Shown one piece after another: positions 9,292-20,281 of a DNA stretch of 64,000 bases. Source of the stretch: Epithemia pelagica (taxonomy: Eukaryota > Bacillariophyta > Bacillariophyceae > Surirellales > Surirellaceae); the NCBI GenBank assembly GCA_946965045.2, contig OX337238.1, positions 1,550,001 through 1,614,000 of the forward strand, given 5' to 3'. Every line of letters starts with the position of its first letter. Within the stretch, counting starts at the first letter, position 1. The position numbers were made by a program, and so were the translations under genes. The notes under the pieces are model-generated. The model made no database searches, was not told where the DNA came from, and saw only the letters and a program-made list of their open reading frames with translations.

Positions 9292-10914
9292 ATGAGCAAC
9301 GTTCTTGATGAGATTGAAGCAGATTCGGATAATGACGATGTAACGGAGGAAGAGAAAGAAAGCGCAGAAGAACAAGCACGCAAAAAAGCAAGGATGTCAA
9401 AACTTCACGAGCACTACGTGGCCCCCCTTTCGTTCATAGCTGATGCCGTGGAATCAGGAGCGAGCAAGTTCAACATAACCAACGTGAACATGCCATTCGG
9501 GAACGACCACGAGGCATACGCACGACCTTGTTATGAAGATATAACACAAAAGATCCGCATGCTTCGAAAGGAATTTCGATCAGAGCGTAAAGCTGCCACG
9601 CTGTTTGTTGTCGGTGGGTCTTCTGGGATTGGCAAATCCACATTTCTTGCTTATTTCGTTGTTCGGATGAGAAATGTTTTTAACAACATTGCATTGTGTT
9701 ATGCGCCCAAGAGCACAAAGGGATACTTTGGCAATCCAAGCCAAGATGAGATTGAATGTGTTGTCTGGTATAGAGGCGTGCAACAATTTAAGGGCACATA
9801 CGGCGCTGTAAAGGAAAAATTGAAAGCCGAACAAGGCAAACTGGATCTGATCCTGATGGATGGGTGCTCCATGACATTCGTGGACGTCGAGGCATTCGAG
9901 GGAACCATCCTGATCTCCGCATCACCAAGTCTTTACGTCAAGAATCTAAAGGATGCAATATTCAATCACCGCACACTCATCATGCCAGCATATTCTGAAA
10001 CGGAGGCCATCTCGACCGCAAATATTCTTGGAGTCGATGCCGACATTGTAAAAGAAAATTTTTTCTACATGAAAGGAATCGCTCGATACTTTTTCAGGCC
10101 TGGCGCTGCCAAACAGAAGGTGAAATCTGCAGTTCTCGAAGTAAGCGCCGCCGGCATTATCAAGATGGTTTCAATGCAAGCATCAAACCGTGGAGAACAG
10201 CTTGTTGCGGTGCACTCATTGATACTTTGGAAGGAGGGCGAGAGTTACACTGATCCACCTAGCTTTGAGTTGGTGTCTCGGTACGCAGAACAGCTGGTGG
10301 CCAAGAAGCTGGCGGCCGAGACAATGGAAGATCTCAAGAATGCTCGGCGGAATATGGCGCCTTTGTCTGGCGCTGAAGGATACGCTGGCGCTCTTTTCGA
10401 GGCTTATGCAATTAGAACTCTTCAGGCCGGTGGAACGTTTGAAATGAGAAGCTTAGAAGATGCCTCAAAGTCGGATACTCTCGACATTCCCGTCTTGACG
10501 ACCGACCGAATTGTTATAGAGGGAAACACGCTCTCAGCAGCGGAAGTTCCTTACAATTCAGTGCGAGTCCCTGATGAGACTAGAGCCAATTGTTACCATC
10601 CGCGGCTGTTGTGGCCCACTACGACGAACTTCCCGACTTTTGACTGCATTTACTTTGGCACCGACGGTCGAGTCTTTCCGTTCCAAATTACCATCGCGCG
10701 GACGCATGACCTAAAAAATAGCGGCGCTGCCAATGCCAAGCAATACCTTGACGGATTGTTGGAAGGAAGCAGCAAACCTGCAAAATATCCTGCCGTTGTT
10801 GTTGTTCCAATTGACATCTTCAGTATCTATGCGAAACAAGCTTTCACCGGCGCTGTCAACAAGAAACCAGCAGACTATGGATGCTTTTTTGAGCAGTGGG
10901 TGATCGGAGTTTGA
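9292..10914 (+). CDS. Crinkler/RHS-like P-loop NTPase with restriction-endonuclease-fold C-terminus
   Basis: 540 aa from the first in-frame ATG (AAGATGAGCAAC); the open frame upstream runs back into the LTR and is not part of the gene. The N-terminus is acidic (residues 1-35). Walker A GGSSGIGKST lies near residues 105-115 and a Walker B-like LDLILMDG near 184. The C-terminal part has a helix GALFEAYAIRTLQ, then FDCIYFGTDGRVFPFQITIARTHDL, matching the D...QxT pattern of the endonuclease-like domain in RHS/Crinkler-type eukaryotic proteins described by Aravind and colleagues. Such proteins are thought to act on nucleic acid, sometimes as secreted effectors; function here is inferred. A relative lies at 56222-57730. 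No frameshift is seen. Confidence 0.75.
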   Translation: MSNVLDEIEADSDNDDVTEEEKESAEEQARKKARMSKLHEHYVAPLSFIADAVESGASKFNITNVNMPFGNDHEAYARPCYEDITQKIRMLRKEFRSERKAATLFVVGGSSGIGKSTFLAYFVVRMRNVFNNIALCYAPKSTKGYFGNPSQDEIECVVWYRGVQQFKGTYGAVKEKLKAEQGKLDLILMDGCSMTFVDVEAFEGTILISASPSLYVKNLKDAIFNHRTLIMPAYSETEAISTANILGVDADIVKENFFYMKGIARYFFRPGAAKQKVKSAVLEVSAAGIIKMVSMQASNRGEQLVAVHSLILWKEGESYTDPPSFELVSRYAEQLVAKKLAAETMEDLKNARRNMAPLSGAEGYAGALFEAYAIRTLQAGGTFEMRSLEDASKSDTLDIPVLTTDRIVIEGNTLSAAEVPYNSVRVPDETRANCYHPRLLWPTTTNFPTFDCIYFGTDGRVFPFQITIARTHDLKNSGAANAKQYLDGLLEGSSKPAKYPAVVVVPIDIFSIYAKQAFTGAVNKKPADYGCFFEQWVIGV

Positions 10915-10953
10915 TGGAACCAGCTCTCTAAGGATATCTCCTGCTATTAGTCA

Positions 10954-11692
10954 ATGTCTGCTGCCGTGACTTCGATTGATGCTACCGATCAACTCTGTTA
11001 CGAATGGGTCAGTCTATTTCTATCTCCTATTTTATGGTTACTTTCTTGTCTCTGCTCGAGAGCGCATCGTGGAGCTTCCTGGAAGAAATCGACAGCCTTT
11101 TCTCAAGATTTTCTGGTATCCGTTCAATGGGATGAGGGAAGCGAAAGACTGGACGGTCTTACGAGAAATTTGTAGTCCAAATCTATACGTTTACCGAACA
11201 GGTACTGCGCCCAATCTGTCGTGGGAGCCGCACAATGCTTATGGGGGACCTATTGAGGATGCCTTATCATTGGAAGTTTTATTGGTTCTGTCGCGCATTA
11301 AGCATCTGAGCACAAGGCTTTTTAACCAAAAGCTAATCCAAGAGGGTTTTGCAAGCAGCAAGCCAGATCTATACCTCAACTCTGTGCTGGATGCCCACAT
11401 TGAGTGTGTTCTTACCACAGCAAATAGCGACTCTGAACGAAAAAAGCTTGACGAACACATATCACGTTTCTATTGGCAGTGCTATGATGATCAAGCCCGC
11501 AGGTCTCCACCCCCTTACTACCCAATTGGCGATTCGACATTCGCAGTTCTTAATTTCCAACAATTTGGTCGGCAGCCAATGCAACCTCTAGAAGACGCTT
11601 TTCGCGGCGAGGTTTTCGATCAAAGAGTATTTACATTTCTCATGGTGACGAAGGAAGTCTACCGAGGGAATACACGTATAGCTGGCCCTTGA
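10954..11692 (+). CDS. Unrecognised two-exon gene downstream of the NTPase
   Basis: Proposed structure: exon 1 10954-11007, intron 11008-11062 (55 bp, GTCAGT...GAG AG), exon 2 11063-11692, giving 227 aa beginning MSAAVTSIDATDQLCYEW. The splice is phase 0 and joins two open frames that otherwise clash; without it the only start is an out-of-context ATG at 10976. The C-terminal half has a charged helix (LDAHIECVL...SERKKLDEHI) followed by STFAVLNFQQFGRQP and a strand-rich tail. I do not recognise the family. It begins 39 bp after the stop of the NTPase gene on the same strand, so it could be a functional partner or a domain that was once joined. A nuclease-like fold is possible but unproven. 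Confidence 0.5.
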
Positions 11693-12004
11693 GTCTCGCT
11701 CGGGCGAGTTTAGTAAAAAAGCTGACGGTTCATATTCAGTAGAGAGATCCTTGTCTCTCTCGTGCTGTATCAATGTGTATCTATAATCCATTCTTTCCAA
11801 TACGTACTCGTATGAACCGTCCTGGCTCCACCCTCGTTCTAGACAGCGTCTCTTGCGGTCCGTGGTGGAGTACTCCTATTCTTAATCAAAAAGAAGAAGC
11901 CGAAACAGCGTCCAAAGCGCAAAAAAAAGACAGCAGCCCCTCCTCTGGTGCCTGAGCTGCGCGGCAGCCAGCTACAAGCGCTGCTGGCACTAGGACATTG
12001 AGGA
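11693..12004. other. Convergent intergenic spacer
   Basis: Lies between two genes that end towards each other. Nothing beyond short purine runs is visible. Confidence 0.5.
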
Positions 12005-13810
12005 TCATTTCTCTCCTCCTTCTTGGAACGGACAATGCTGTCTTCGCCACTGACTCCAGGAAAAAGACGTATTCCCGTCTCGAGAAGTTGTTGCTGTTGA
12101 GCTTTTGCTGCGGCTCGTCGGTGTCCCTGGATTGCCATAATATGGTGAATCATTTTCCACTCCACAATCGTCCCAGAGTCGTTGCAACAATTGCCTCTTT
12201 TCCTCTTGGACCAAATTCAAGGCCCGTTCTACCAGGGTTTGATAGGCTTGGAGATCTCGATCCAACACACAACATAAGGCACGTTTTTGTCGAGGCGAAA
12301 GAATGCTGGTACGAGTAGAACTGTCCATGGTGTCGTTGTTGTTGGTGTTATTGAAGTAGTGTTCACTTCCATGGGTATAATGCATGAAACGAGCAAAAGT
12401 CCTCGAGGTGGCGTTATTGGGAGGATGAGCACCATCATCATAGGTGGCTGTCCCTATCTTGGTCGTAAAAGTACTCGAACTGCTTATTGACTCGTGCAAG
12501 GTTGCCAACGCCTGATTGAGTTGGTAGGCATCCGACCACAAGTGGTCGGTTCGAATGACCACAACAGGAAGGTCGGGTCGTGCATCCAATGTAGCACGGA
12601 CGTAGTAATCGTAGTTCATGGTCCAATGTGCCACACATCGACTCTTGGCATATGCATTGTTGGTGGATTGCAAAATGGCGCGTCCCAAGGCGGCACAGTC
12701 GTTTGGCTTTTGGTTGTTGTTTTCTTGTCGTTTGTTGGCCGAGTGTGAAGAGACATGGGTGGTGTTTTTGGCATCCAGGAGAAAGGTATCCGCCAGTGCC
12801 TGAATCGTAGGGAAACAATCCTGGTAGACGCGCAAGGGAAGACTCGGGGGCGAACGTGGTTTGGCTGGACGATCCTCCTCCATCCTACTACTAGTCTTGT
12901 TTTGCTTGGCCCGTACACGATGAGCATGGTAATGATAGGCGGACACGAGTCGGTCCAACGGATTTCGGAGCGTTACCAAAAAGGAATTCGCCAACTGTTG
13001 TATCACATAGGTTTTTTCGTCAGCCGAAAACAAGGGAGACTCCATGTGTCTGTGAGACACGACAAGACGACCGAGCCAAGATTCTGGGTGCCGCGAAACT
13101 TTTCGTTGGGAACGGTAGCAGTGGTCCCAGGCTTCTTCAAACGAAAAGAAACCAGTAGAAGGAAAGGACCTGTTGTGATCGTGGTTGGTTGTTATGGATA
13201 GATCAGAATGGTTGCTGTTGCTGAGCGGCAAGACGGATAAGGATGGTGAAAGGTTTTGATTCCTCCATGTTTCCATGAGACAGGGCAAGGCCACATGCTT
13301 GCCACGCAAATCCAACGGAACACCTTTATCCAACGAGGAACCACCCGTTTTGCCGATATGTACAAAGACAATGCGAGGGGCATGGCCACGAGTGCCCTGG
13401 ACCAACCATTGGTGAATCCAATCGCCATTGTGGTTCGAATCCAAAATGGAGGAAGGTTTTCTGGTATCGTGCGTCGGTGGAGTGCTAGTGCTTAACGGCA
13501 TTCTTGTCTTCTGTTCTGTCGTAGGGATCGTGGCGGATGGACTGGACGACGACAAGAGAGTCGATGTATGAGTGGCATGTTCCGTCGTCGTCGTCGTCGT
13601 CGTCATGACGTTGTTCAAAAACTGAAATGAATCTCCTGTCCAGGATTCGTGGGACATGGTCGCTCTTTGAGAAGCTTGCAACTGCCGTTCCAGGAGGACC
13701 ATCAAGAAACTGGCCACGAGAGCCATGCCACCGCAAAATATGGTTCCACGAATCGAACTGTTCCGAGGCATTCTTCTTCTTAGCGTGGTGGTTCCCACAT
13801 CTACCACCAT
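12005..13810 (-). CDS. Membrane-anchored sulfotransferase family protein
   Basis: 601 aa from the first ATG of the frame (13810). Short basic N-terminus, then one hydrophobic segment (TIFCGGMALVASFLMVLL, about residues 23-40), a Ser/Thr-rich stem, and a lumenal catalytic domain: the type II layout of Golgi enzymes. VFVHIGKTGGSS (about residues 149-160) is the 5'-phosphosulfate loop and LVTLRNPLDRLVSAYHYH carries the 3'-phosphate-binding Arg/Ser, so it should transfer sulfate from PAPS. Later motifs (NNAYAKSRCVAHWTMNYDYYV and VVVIRTDHLW) are typical of the algal/animal carbohydrate sulfotransferase group. Acceptor is unknown; diatom extracellular polysaccharides are a reasonable guess. No intron is needed. 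Acidic and Asn-rich insertions occur between motifs. Confidence 0.82.
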   Translation of the reverse strand: MVVDVGTTTLRRRMPRNSSIRGTIFCGGMALVASFLMVLLERQLQASQRATMSHESWTGDSFQFLNNVMTTTTTTTEHATHTSTLLSSSSPSATIPTTEQKTRMPLSTSTPPTHDTRKPSSILDSNHNGDWIHQWLVQGTRGHAPRIVFVHIGKTGGSSLDKGVPLDLRGKHVALPCLMETWRNQNLSPSLSVLPLSNSNHSDLSITTNHDHNRSFPSTGFFSFEEAWDHCYRSQRKVSRHPESWLGRLVVSHRHMESPLFSADEKTYVIQQLANSFLVTLRNPLDRLVSAYHYHAHRVRAKQNKTSSRMEEDRPAKPRSPPSLPLRVYQDCFPTIQALADTFLLDAKNTTHVSSHSANKRQENNNQKPNDCAALGRAILQSTNNAYAKSRCVAHWTMNYDYYVRATLDARPDLPVVVIRTDHLWSDAYQLNQALATLHESISSSSTFTTKIGTATYDDGAHPPNNATSRTFARFMHYTHGSEHYFNNTNNNDTMDSSTRTSILSPRQKRALCCVLDRDLQAYQTLVERALNLVQEEKRQLLQRLWDDCGVENDSPYYGNPGTPTSRSKSSTATTSRDGNTSFSWSQWRRQHCPFQEGGEK

Positions 13811-14496
13811 TCCTTGCGAGTATAGTCTACCACGGACCAAGCAGTTTTCGTGTCCCTCCGTTAGGGTTCGTTGCTTTTTGTTCCAAAACAACACTGGCTC
13901 CACAGTCTCTGGTCTCTGGCTCCAGTCCAAAAGTTTGCGCTTGCGGCAAAATTGTGACGGAACGGATGGGGTCCCAGTGCATGCGTTGAAAGGCTGTACA
14001 ACTTAACGCCTCATTTAGTCTTTATGCGACCAAAAGTTAAGCCTATAGTAAGACTGGCTTTCTCTAATTCACCTCCATGGCAAGGCGGACTTTGAACGAC
14101 CTATCCCTATTCTCACATTTTTTTACTTCGAGAAAAGGATCGAGATTGAAGAATCGTGCTCTTGGCTCAGCCCGAGAAGATAGAATATATTTCCCAAAGT
14201 AACGTTCAAAAGAGTTCATTGGATGACAGGTTTGGCTCGATTCCACATTCTCCCAACTTTTTCCGAGAAACAGCATGCAACACATACCGCATTGCTCTCT
14301 AGGTAGCGAGTACTCTCCGGTTGTTTACTTTGTTACTCGTACAAAAACATTAAGAAACTACCAAGAACCTGTTTCCTCGAGAGAATTAGAGGAGAGTATC
14401 TCGTTCCCCCTATAGAGAGACATCCTCGTTCTTGCTCGAAACCAAATTCCTCCAGTGAGATGCAGCCACAAGACGGTTTTCCCATTCATTAAACCT
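13811..14496. other. Upstream region of the sulfotransferase
   Basis: No ORF with support. Contains the sulfotransferase promoter and, at its right end, the 3' untranslated region of the cyclase-phosphodiesterase gene (both genes are on the minus strand). Confidence 0.45.
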
Positions 14497-17400
14497 TTAT
14501 ATATTCACCAATTTGGAAGGTGCTTCTTCCACCTTGCCTTCTTCCTCGCCATCGTCATGCGTGGTCTCTTCGGCAAAGTCGTCATGATCGTCGTCGTTGC
14601 TTTCATCGTGAGGTGAGTGGCGTCGTGGTGACTCATGCTTCCATTGCTTATTGTCCTGTTGGTCACTACTTGGCACCGTATTGTCCTTTTGGGATGAGGG
14701 GCGGTACTTTTCCACCAGTTGCGTCACCAACTCTTGTCCCTTGGCGGCCCATTCCCGACGATTCTCCTTGGCATAATTCAAATATTCATCCGACGCCACA
14801 CCAAACACACCACATTCCTTGAGCTTTTTGGCCAAGGGAATAATGTAATGATCGAAAAAGCCCAATTCCCCTTGATACCATCCCACCGATGGATCCTTAC
14901 TACTATTACGTCCCGACCAGTACACTTGGTACATTTCCTGAAACAAGCGCTCGTTCCATTTTTGATAGACGTGCCAATGCTGCATGGTATGGGCTACATC
15001 CGAAGCCTGAATCAAGTGCTCAATGACAATGGTGGCCTTGCGATTCACATCTTGTTTGGAATCGAGGCTAGTCGAATGGCTGTTGCTGGTGGTGTGTGGA
15101 CCGTCTGTACTGTGACTCCCCGTCAAGCTCTGATTGGACGACGAATGATGGTTACTGCTTCCACCACCAGTCGTATCAGCAAAGGCTTTGGCCCATCGAT
15201 TTTTCCGCAAGGTACCCAATTCCTTGTCAAAAATGTCTGTAGCAATCACCGAATTGATCAACAAGGCACGGAATCGACGGAGTTCCGCCACATTTGAAAA
15301 GATGCAGCTGCGCAGTTCTCCAAATTCCGGTCGCATCAAAGCCTTCCAGGCCAAATCAACGGAGTTTTGTTCCGCCACACTCTTGTTTTGGTAGGCAGCG
15401 GCCATTTGCTCTTGTTCTTGAATCAACAAAAAGTTGGGGACACCACGATGATCGACATCGTGAATCAAGGCGGACAATACCACGGCAAATTGCGTCAAGG
15501 GATCCGAGGTAATCCCGTAGGTATGATCGTGCATCAAGGAAGCGAGGCGTTTGCCGGGCGATGCCGCTTGATGGGAAAGGTCGTCGTCACTACTGTTGCT
15601 ACGGTCAATTTCTGGAGCTACAATACGAGAGAGTAACTTGGAAACCGACATGGTCACATGGGATGCGTGCTGCGTTAAAGCAAAAATGGCACAAACAAAG
15701 GTGAAAGGCAATCGGTCCAACGTCCAAGCGGACTGTTGTTTGAGGAACGAAGAAATGCTGATTCTATCCCCATCATATACACCATGTATACGCACCTCGA
15801 AGTTGTGAAAGGGATTGTCCCGATACATGGAAGCAATCAAGGCCACATAATTGCGACACTGAGAAGTCACTTCGGGACTCAGAACAACCGAATCTGGTGC
15901 AACTTGATTGGATGTTGTACTGGCTCGTTCATCAAAGTCGGGCAAGACGATAATTTCCAAGACTTCGTCCACTGGCATTCGGCCTTCTCCAATCCGTTGA
16001 GCCATTTCTCCCAAATCTGGCGTCGGCACGGCCCGTCGCCCAGCACTGGCAAAGCGGCGAGCCACAACTTGCTTCAACAACTGTAACAACAACTCGGTAT
16101 TCCAATCCACCAAGCGCTGTCAACAACAACAACAACCACAACAAAAACGGACGAGACAGTCAAAACACACACGACATGACACAGCCAAATAAGAACAAAG
16201 AGCTAAACAGAGATTTCCAAGCAGCAGCACCATTACGGACGTACCTGTTTCTTTCGGAAGGCGTTGGCGGCCGCTGTCACAGACGCGGATTCACTTTCTG
16301 CGATTCCCTTGCGGGCATGACGACTGTTTGCACTCGAACGAAGATGATGGTTGCTGCCTTTCATAGGGTCCATATTTGCTCCCAAACGAAGGTGATGACT
16401 ACTACCCTTCATAGCATCCAAGCTGGCTGTGGAGCTAGCGCAATCACCAATGACACTGGTTCCAGCGACATCCATTTCTTCCAACAGATCGTCTTCTGGA
16501 GCATGGGAGGAATCTTGATACAGCATGACATCTCCGTCTACACTGTTTCCATCTCCGCCCATGCCGCCACGTTCACTTTCCTGGGATTGCCACAATCGAG
16601 GAGCCGCCACTTCTTCTTGCAGCCAATAGGTAGACAAGATTCCTTTTCCCTTGGCTTCGACCTTGTCCTCACGGGGTTGGACCCAGCTTCCACGACCATG
16701 GCCAATGAGGATTCGAGCCGTTTGTTCCGACAAGTGAATGCGATTACGGGCACCGGTACTTTCCATACGGGCCGCTGTATTCACGGTATCTCCAAACAAT
16801 TGAAATCGAGCTCGCTCTCCACGCAATACACCGGCCGTCACAGGACCAGAGTTCAAGCCGAATCTACAAAGGCGAGCAAAAACCAAGAAATGAGACAATA
16901 TGAATGAGTTGAGGTCGGACAAGGACTTGTAGAGTGTATTGTATCAAGTGTTTTACCCGTGAATACGTACCGCATGGCCAATTCACCGGTATCGGGACCT
17001 AATTTCAATTCCAAATCTTGCACAACGGTTTGAAATTTGCGCAAACATTCTCGAGCAAACTGGGCCATGACCGTGGCGTGATCTTCATTGGGTTCGGGGA
17101 CGCCACAACAAGCCACGTAACAATCCCCCACAGTTTCTACCTTGAAGACCCCAAAGCTTTTGGCAATATTGTCAAAGGCCTGAAAGATGGATTCCAACAA
17201 CATGAAAACTTGCGAAGGTTCGCGAATGGAACTCCACGCAGTGAATCCGGCAATGTCTCCAAACAAAATAGTCGCTTCGGGAAACAATTCGGCAATGGGA
17301 CGACTGGCTTCGGCAATTTCGACTTCGCCCTTGTTCATAAAGTTGAGTAAATTGACGCTGCCAGTGGATCGACCGCCGTCGGATCGGACACTGCGGGGAC

Positions 17401-20281
17401 CCCCACCGCCACCGCGCGTAATCGTACCACCACCATGCGAACTGGTATCCAAAAACAATCGTCGAGCCACCTTGCCGGGGAACAAACTCGCCACAATGGC
17501 ATTGGATCGTTCCGCTTCACCCAAGACGACATTTTGTTGTTTGCGAAAGATATTATCATAACACAATACGAGACCAATGGCAAAGGCAACCAAGGCCGCG
17601 GCCGCGACGGCGTAGATGATAGGATTCGATGATTCAAAGGATTCCTCGTACGTGGATGTGGGATAAATCCGGATTGTATGCTTGCAAAACGTGATTGCTT
17701 CCTCCTCCTCCCCCTCGGATGATGGTCGTTCATCGTCCGCCGCAACCACGGGCAAATGACTGCGTGGGACGAACCCATAGAAAAAGAATCGGACCATTTG
17801 ATCCTCATACGAATCAGAATGCAAATCACCCGGACCGACAAATCGTGCTGTTTTCCCATCCAGTTCAAAGGTGTTCACCACCTTGCCATTGTTACAGGAA
17901 TCCACAACGGCTCGTAATCCATTTTGATGATCTTGCAAAATCTGAAAACCGTCACAGTAGAGTATGGTATAAACAAGTAGATATATATCAGGGACAAATG
18001 TCGACAAACACACAAACACACACATATGTGAACAAACAATGACAGAATGCAACCACACACAGACACAAGTGCATCCCACCGCATAGACAACAGAACAGCA
18101 TATATATATGTATGAAAATATACGTACATTGGAAAAGAGCATGGTCCAAGGAATGGCGGCCGACAAGTGTCCAATGACCATTGGTTCTTCGGTCTGCGGC
18201 GCAGTGTTTGTTTCGTCCGTGGTTTGGGTTGGATCGACGGCCACTGGCACAATGCCAATGGAATGAGGCACGGAGGATACGACATTTTCGTCGTGATTCT
18301 GGTCGTGGGCCCCAAAAAAGTCATAGACGGATTGATTCAGAGGCACGGGTTCCGACAAGAAGGACCATGTGGCATTGCGACTCGAGGTTTGGGCCATGGA
18401 TTGGTACCACAGATTGGTGTTGAGATTGTAGTTCACCATGCTGATAGTGGAAGGAATCGTGGTGTCGTCGTCATGATTTCCATTGGCACCCCCAAAGGAG
18501 GACATCCACAACGGAGCATACCAGGGTGGGGTTTGTCCCTGATCCGGAATTCGTTTCGTTGTCGTAGTCGTAGTGCTATTGTCGTATCGCCAAATCTCGG
18601 GATACAATCCAGTACTGTCGTCGTTCGTCGTTGTTTCTTCAAACATTTCTTTGTTATCCGTTGATGATACTGCACGAGAAGAAGGATCGTACCAGTCGGC
18701 CAAATGTCCTTGACTGTAGGGTCCCCAGGCATTGCGCAGTGCTTCGGTCGTCAACCACGGTGCATATGCCACGGCCGGCACTTGCCAGGCGTATTGCAAC
18801 GGTCGCACCAGGTCGACAAAGGTGGGAACTGTCACAAACAAGACGGTTTGGCTTTGTTGCGATTGCAACTGCAACAGGGCTTGTTGGGCCACCACGGTTC
18901 CCATCCAGGTCAAGTGTTGATGCAAACTATAGGCATTGCGTTCCAAACCCACTTGAATTTCGTGGGCCACCGTTTCATACTATTGCCATTGTGGTGGTTA
19001 CAATCCACGATCCAACCGCCCATTGCAAATGGTACAATCACCAAAAAAAAAGAAACAAGAATCCCAACACACAAACGATATGTATACAACGAAACAACAA
19101 AACAAGCAAGAAAACAAACAAACAAACAAACAAACAAACGATAAAATAAACAAACAAACAATAAAACAGTTCAAAAATCGAAGAAAGGACCATGTGAGTT
19201 TTGGATGGATGGTGGCCACAGGTGCATGTGCCACTCCTCTCTCCATCTATTCATGGATTCTTCTTTGTGGTTTCGGGGAGGGTGTCGTTTCGTAGTAGTA
19301 GTTCCACCTACGTACCTCGTGTTCAAAGGCATCGCGTTCGTCACCGAGGGTATAAAAATAGGCCACAACGGCCACCAATGCGCCCACGACCAAGAGTGCC
19401 GTCAAGACGGTATAGCCGGCACAATTGGCCGTCCGTGCCGCTTCCTTGGCCACAAAGGCCGTATGCCAATCCGTGGGTTGTTGTTCTTGTTCGTGGGCGT
19501 CGTTGGGCGGCAGGCCATCCACGACAATGGCGTGTGCCACATTCGGATTGGAATCGTCATCGTCCTCAAAACTGGTCGTCGTCGAGTCGTCATGGTCGTC
19601 GTCCTGGTCGTCATTGTCACGCCGTTGTTGTGGTTGCTGGGTGGATGGTACTGCTCGAGGAAGAAGAGGAGGAGCAAGAGGAGCCGTCGTCTCCAGTGGT
19701 GGTGGTGGTCGTTGCTGTTGTTGTCGTGGGGAAGATGGAAGTGGAGGCACAATCCGGGCATGTGCCATGGTTGTTGGGGGACTGGTCGACGATACTGTCA
19801 TGGCTTTGGGACTTTTTGAAGCAGCCGCAGATCGTGAAGCCAAGGGTTGTTCGGGACAATGGTCCTGTCGCAGGCGTTCCAATGGATTGGTGCCATTTTG
19901 GTGATTGGGATTGTTGGGAGACTGCGACAAGGACAGGGGCGAAGACCAGGAGGAGGCACTTTTTTGGTAGGGATGCGGATTGTTATTGTTGTGGTTGGTC
20001 GTGGACGATTGCGGTGTCGCGGGTAAGGAATAGGCATCTTCCAAATCGGATGGCATGGCGGCTGTATACAAGCCACTGTCGTCACTGACAATCGTAGACC
20101 CCGTGGCAGCCGGTCGAACCACATGGTTTGGTGGATGATTCGTACTATTCGTAGTATTACTGCCAACATTGGAGGTGGAGGGCAAAAAGGGCAAGGTCAA
20201 CGACAAGGATGTTGGTGATGGTGTTGTCGTCTTGGGGCGTTGGGTGTTGGTAGTGGTTGGCGTTGGCGTCGTTGTCGTCAT
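14497..20281 (-). CDS. Receptor-type guanylate cyclase fused to 3',5'-cyclic-nucleotide phosphodiesterase
   Basis: Six exons: 20281-19316, 18979-18128, 17941-16971, 16863-16245, 16116-15796 and 15669-14497; all introns are GT-AG and the lengths add to 1634 codons in frame (1633 aa). Start is the first ATG of the frame (MTTTTPTPT). Low-complexity N-terminus to about residue 280, membrane segment near 290-312 (LTALLVVGALVAVVAYF), an extracellular region to about 705, second membrane segment near 710-732 (IIYAVAAAALVAFAIGLVL), class III cyclase near 820-1010 (LFGDIAGFTAW and VGDCYVACCG metal Asp residues; VNTAARMES transition-state Asn/Arg), then a PDE domain with HNFEHASHV, ALIHDVDHRGVPN, SDVAHTMQHW and GFFDHYIIPL. 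KVET predicts GTP use. The same fusion (rGC/PDE) is reported in Seminavis robusta pheromone signalling. It likely synthesises and destroys cGMP in one membrane protein. Confidence 0.88.
19098..19158 (+). repeat. (CAAA)n low-complexity tract in intron 1
   Basis: Repeated AACAAACAAACA units inside the 336-bp first intron (18980-19315) of the cyclase gene. Confidence 0.85.

Noticed and set aside
13425-13445. GGTTCGAATCC resembling a tRNA T-loop
   Set aside because: It lies within the sulfotransferase coding sequence and no acceptor or anticodon stem can be formed around it.
14520-16907. Several plus-strand ORFs of 90-240 codons
   Set aside because: All are antisense to conserved phosphodiesterase and cyclase exons.
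19201-20088. 295-codon plus-strand ORF
   Set aside because: It is antisense to exon 1 of the cyclase-phosphodiesterase gene and reflects its Thr/Pro-rich codons.
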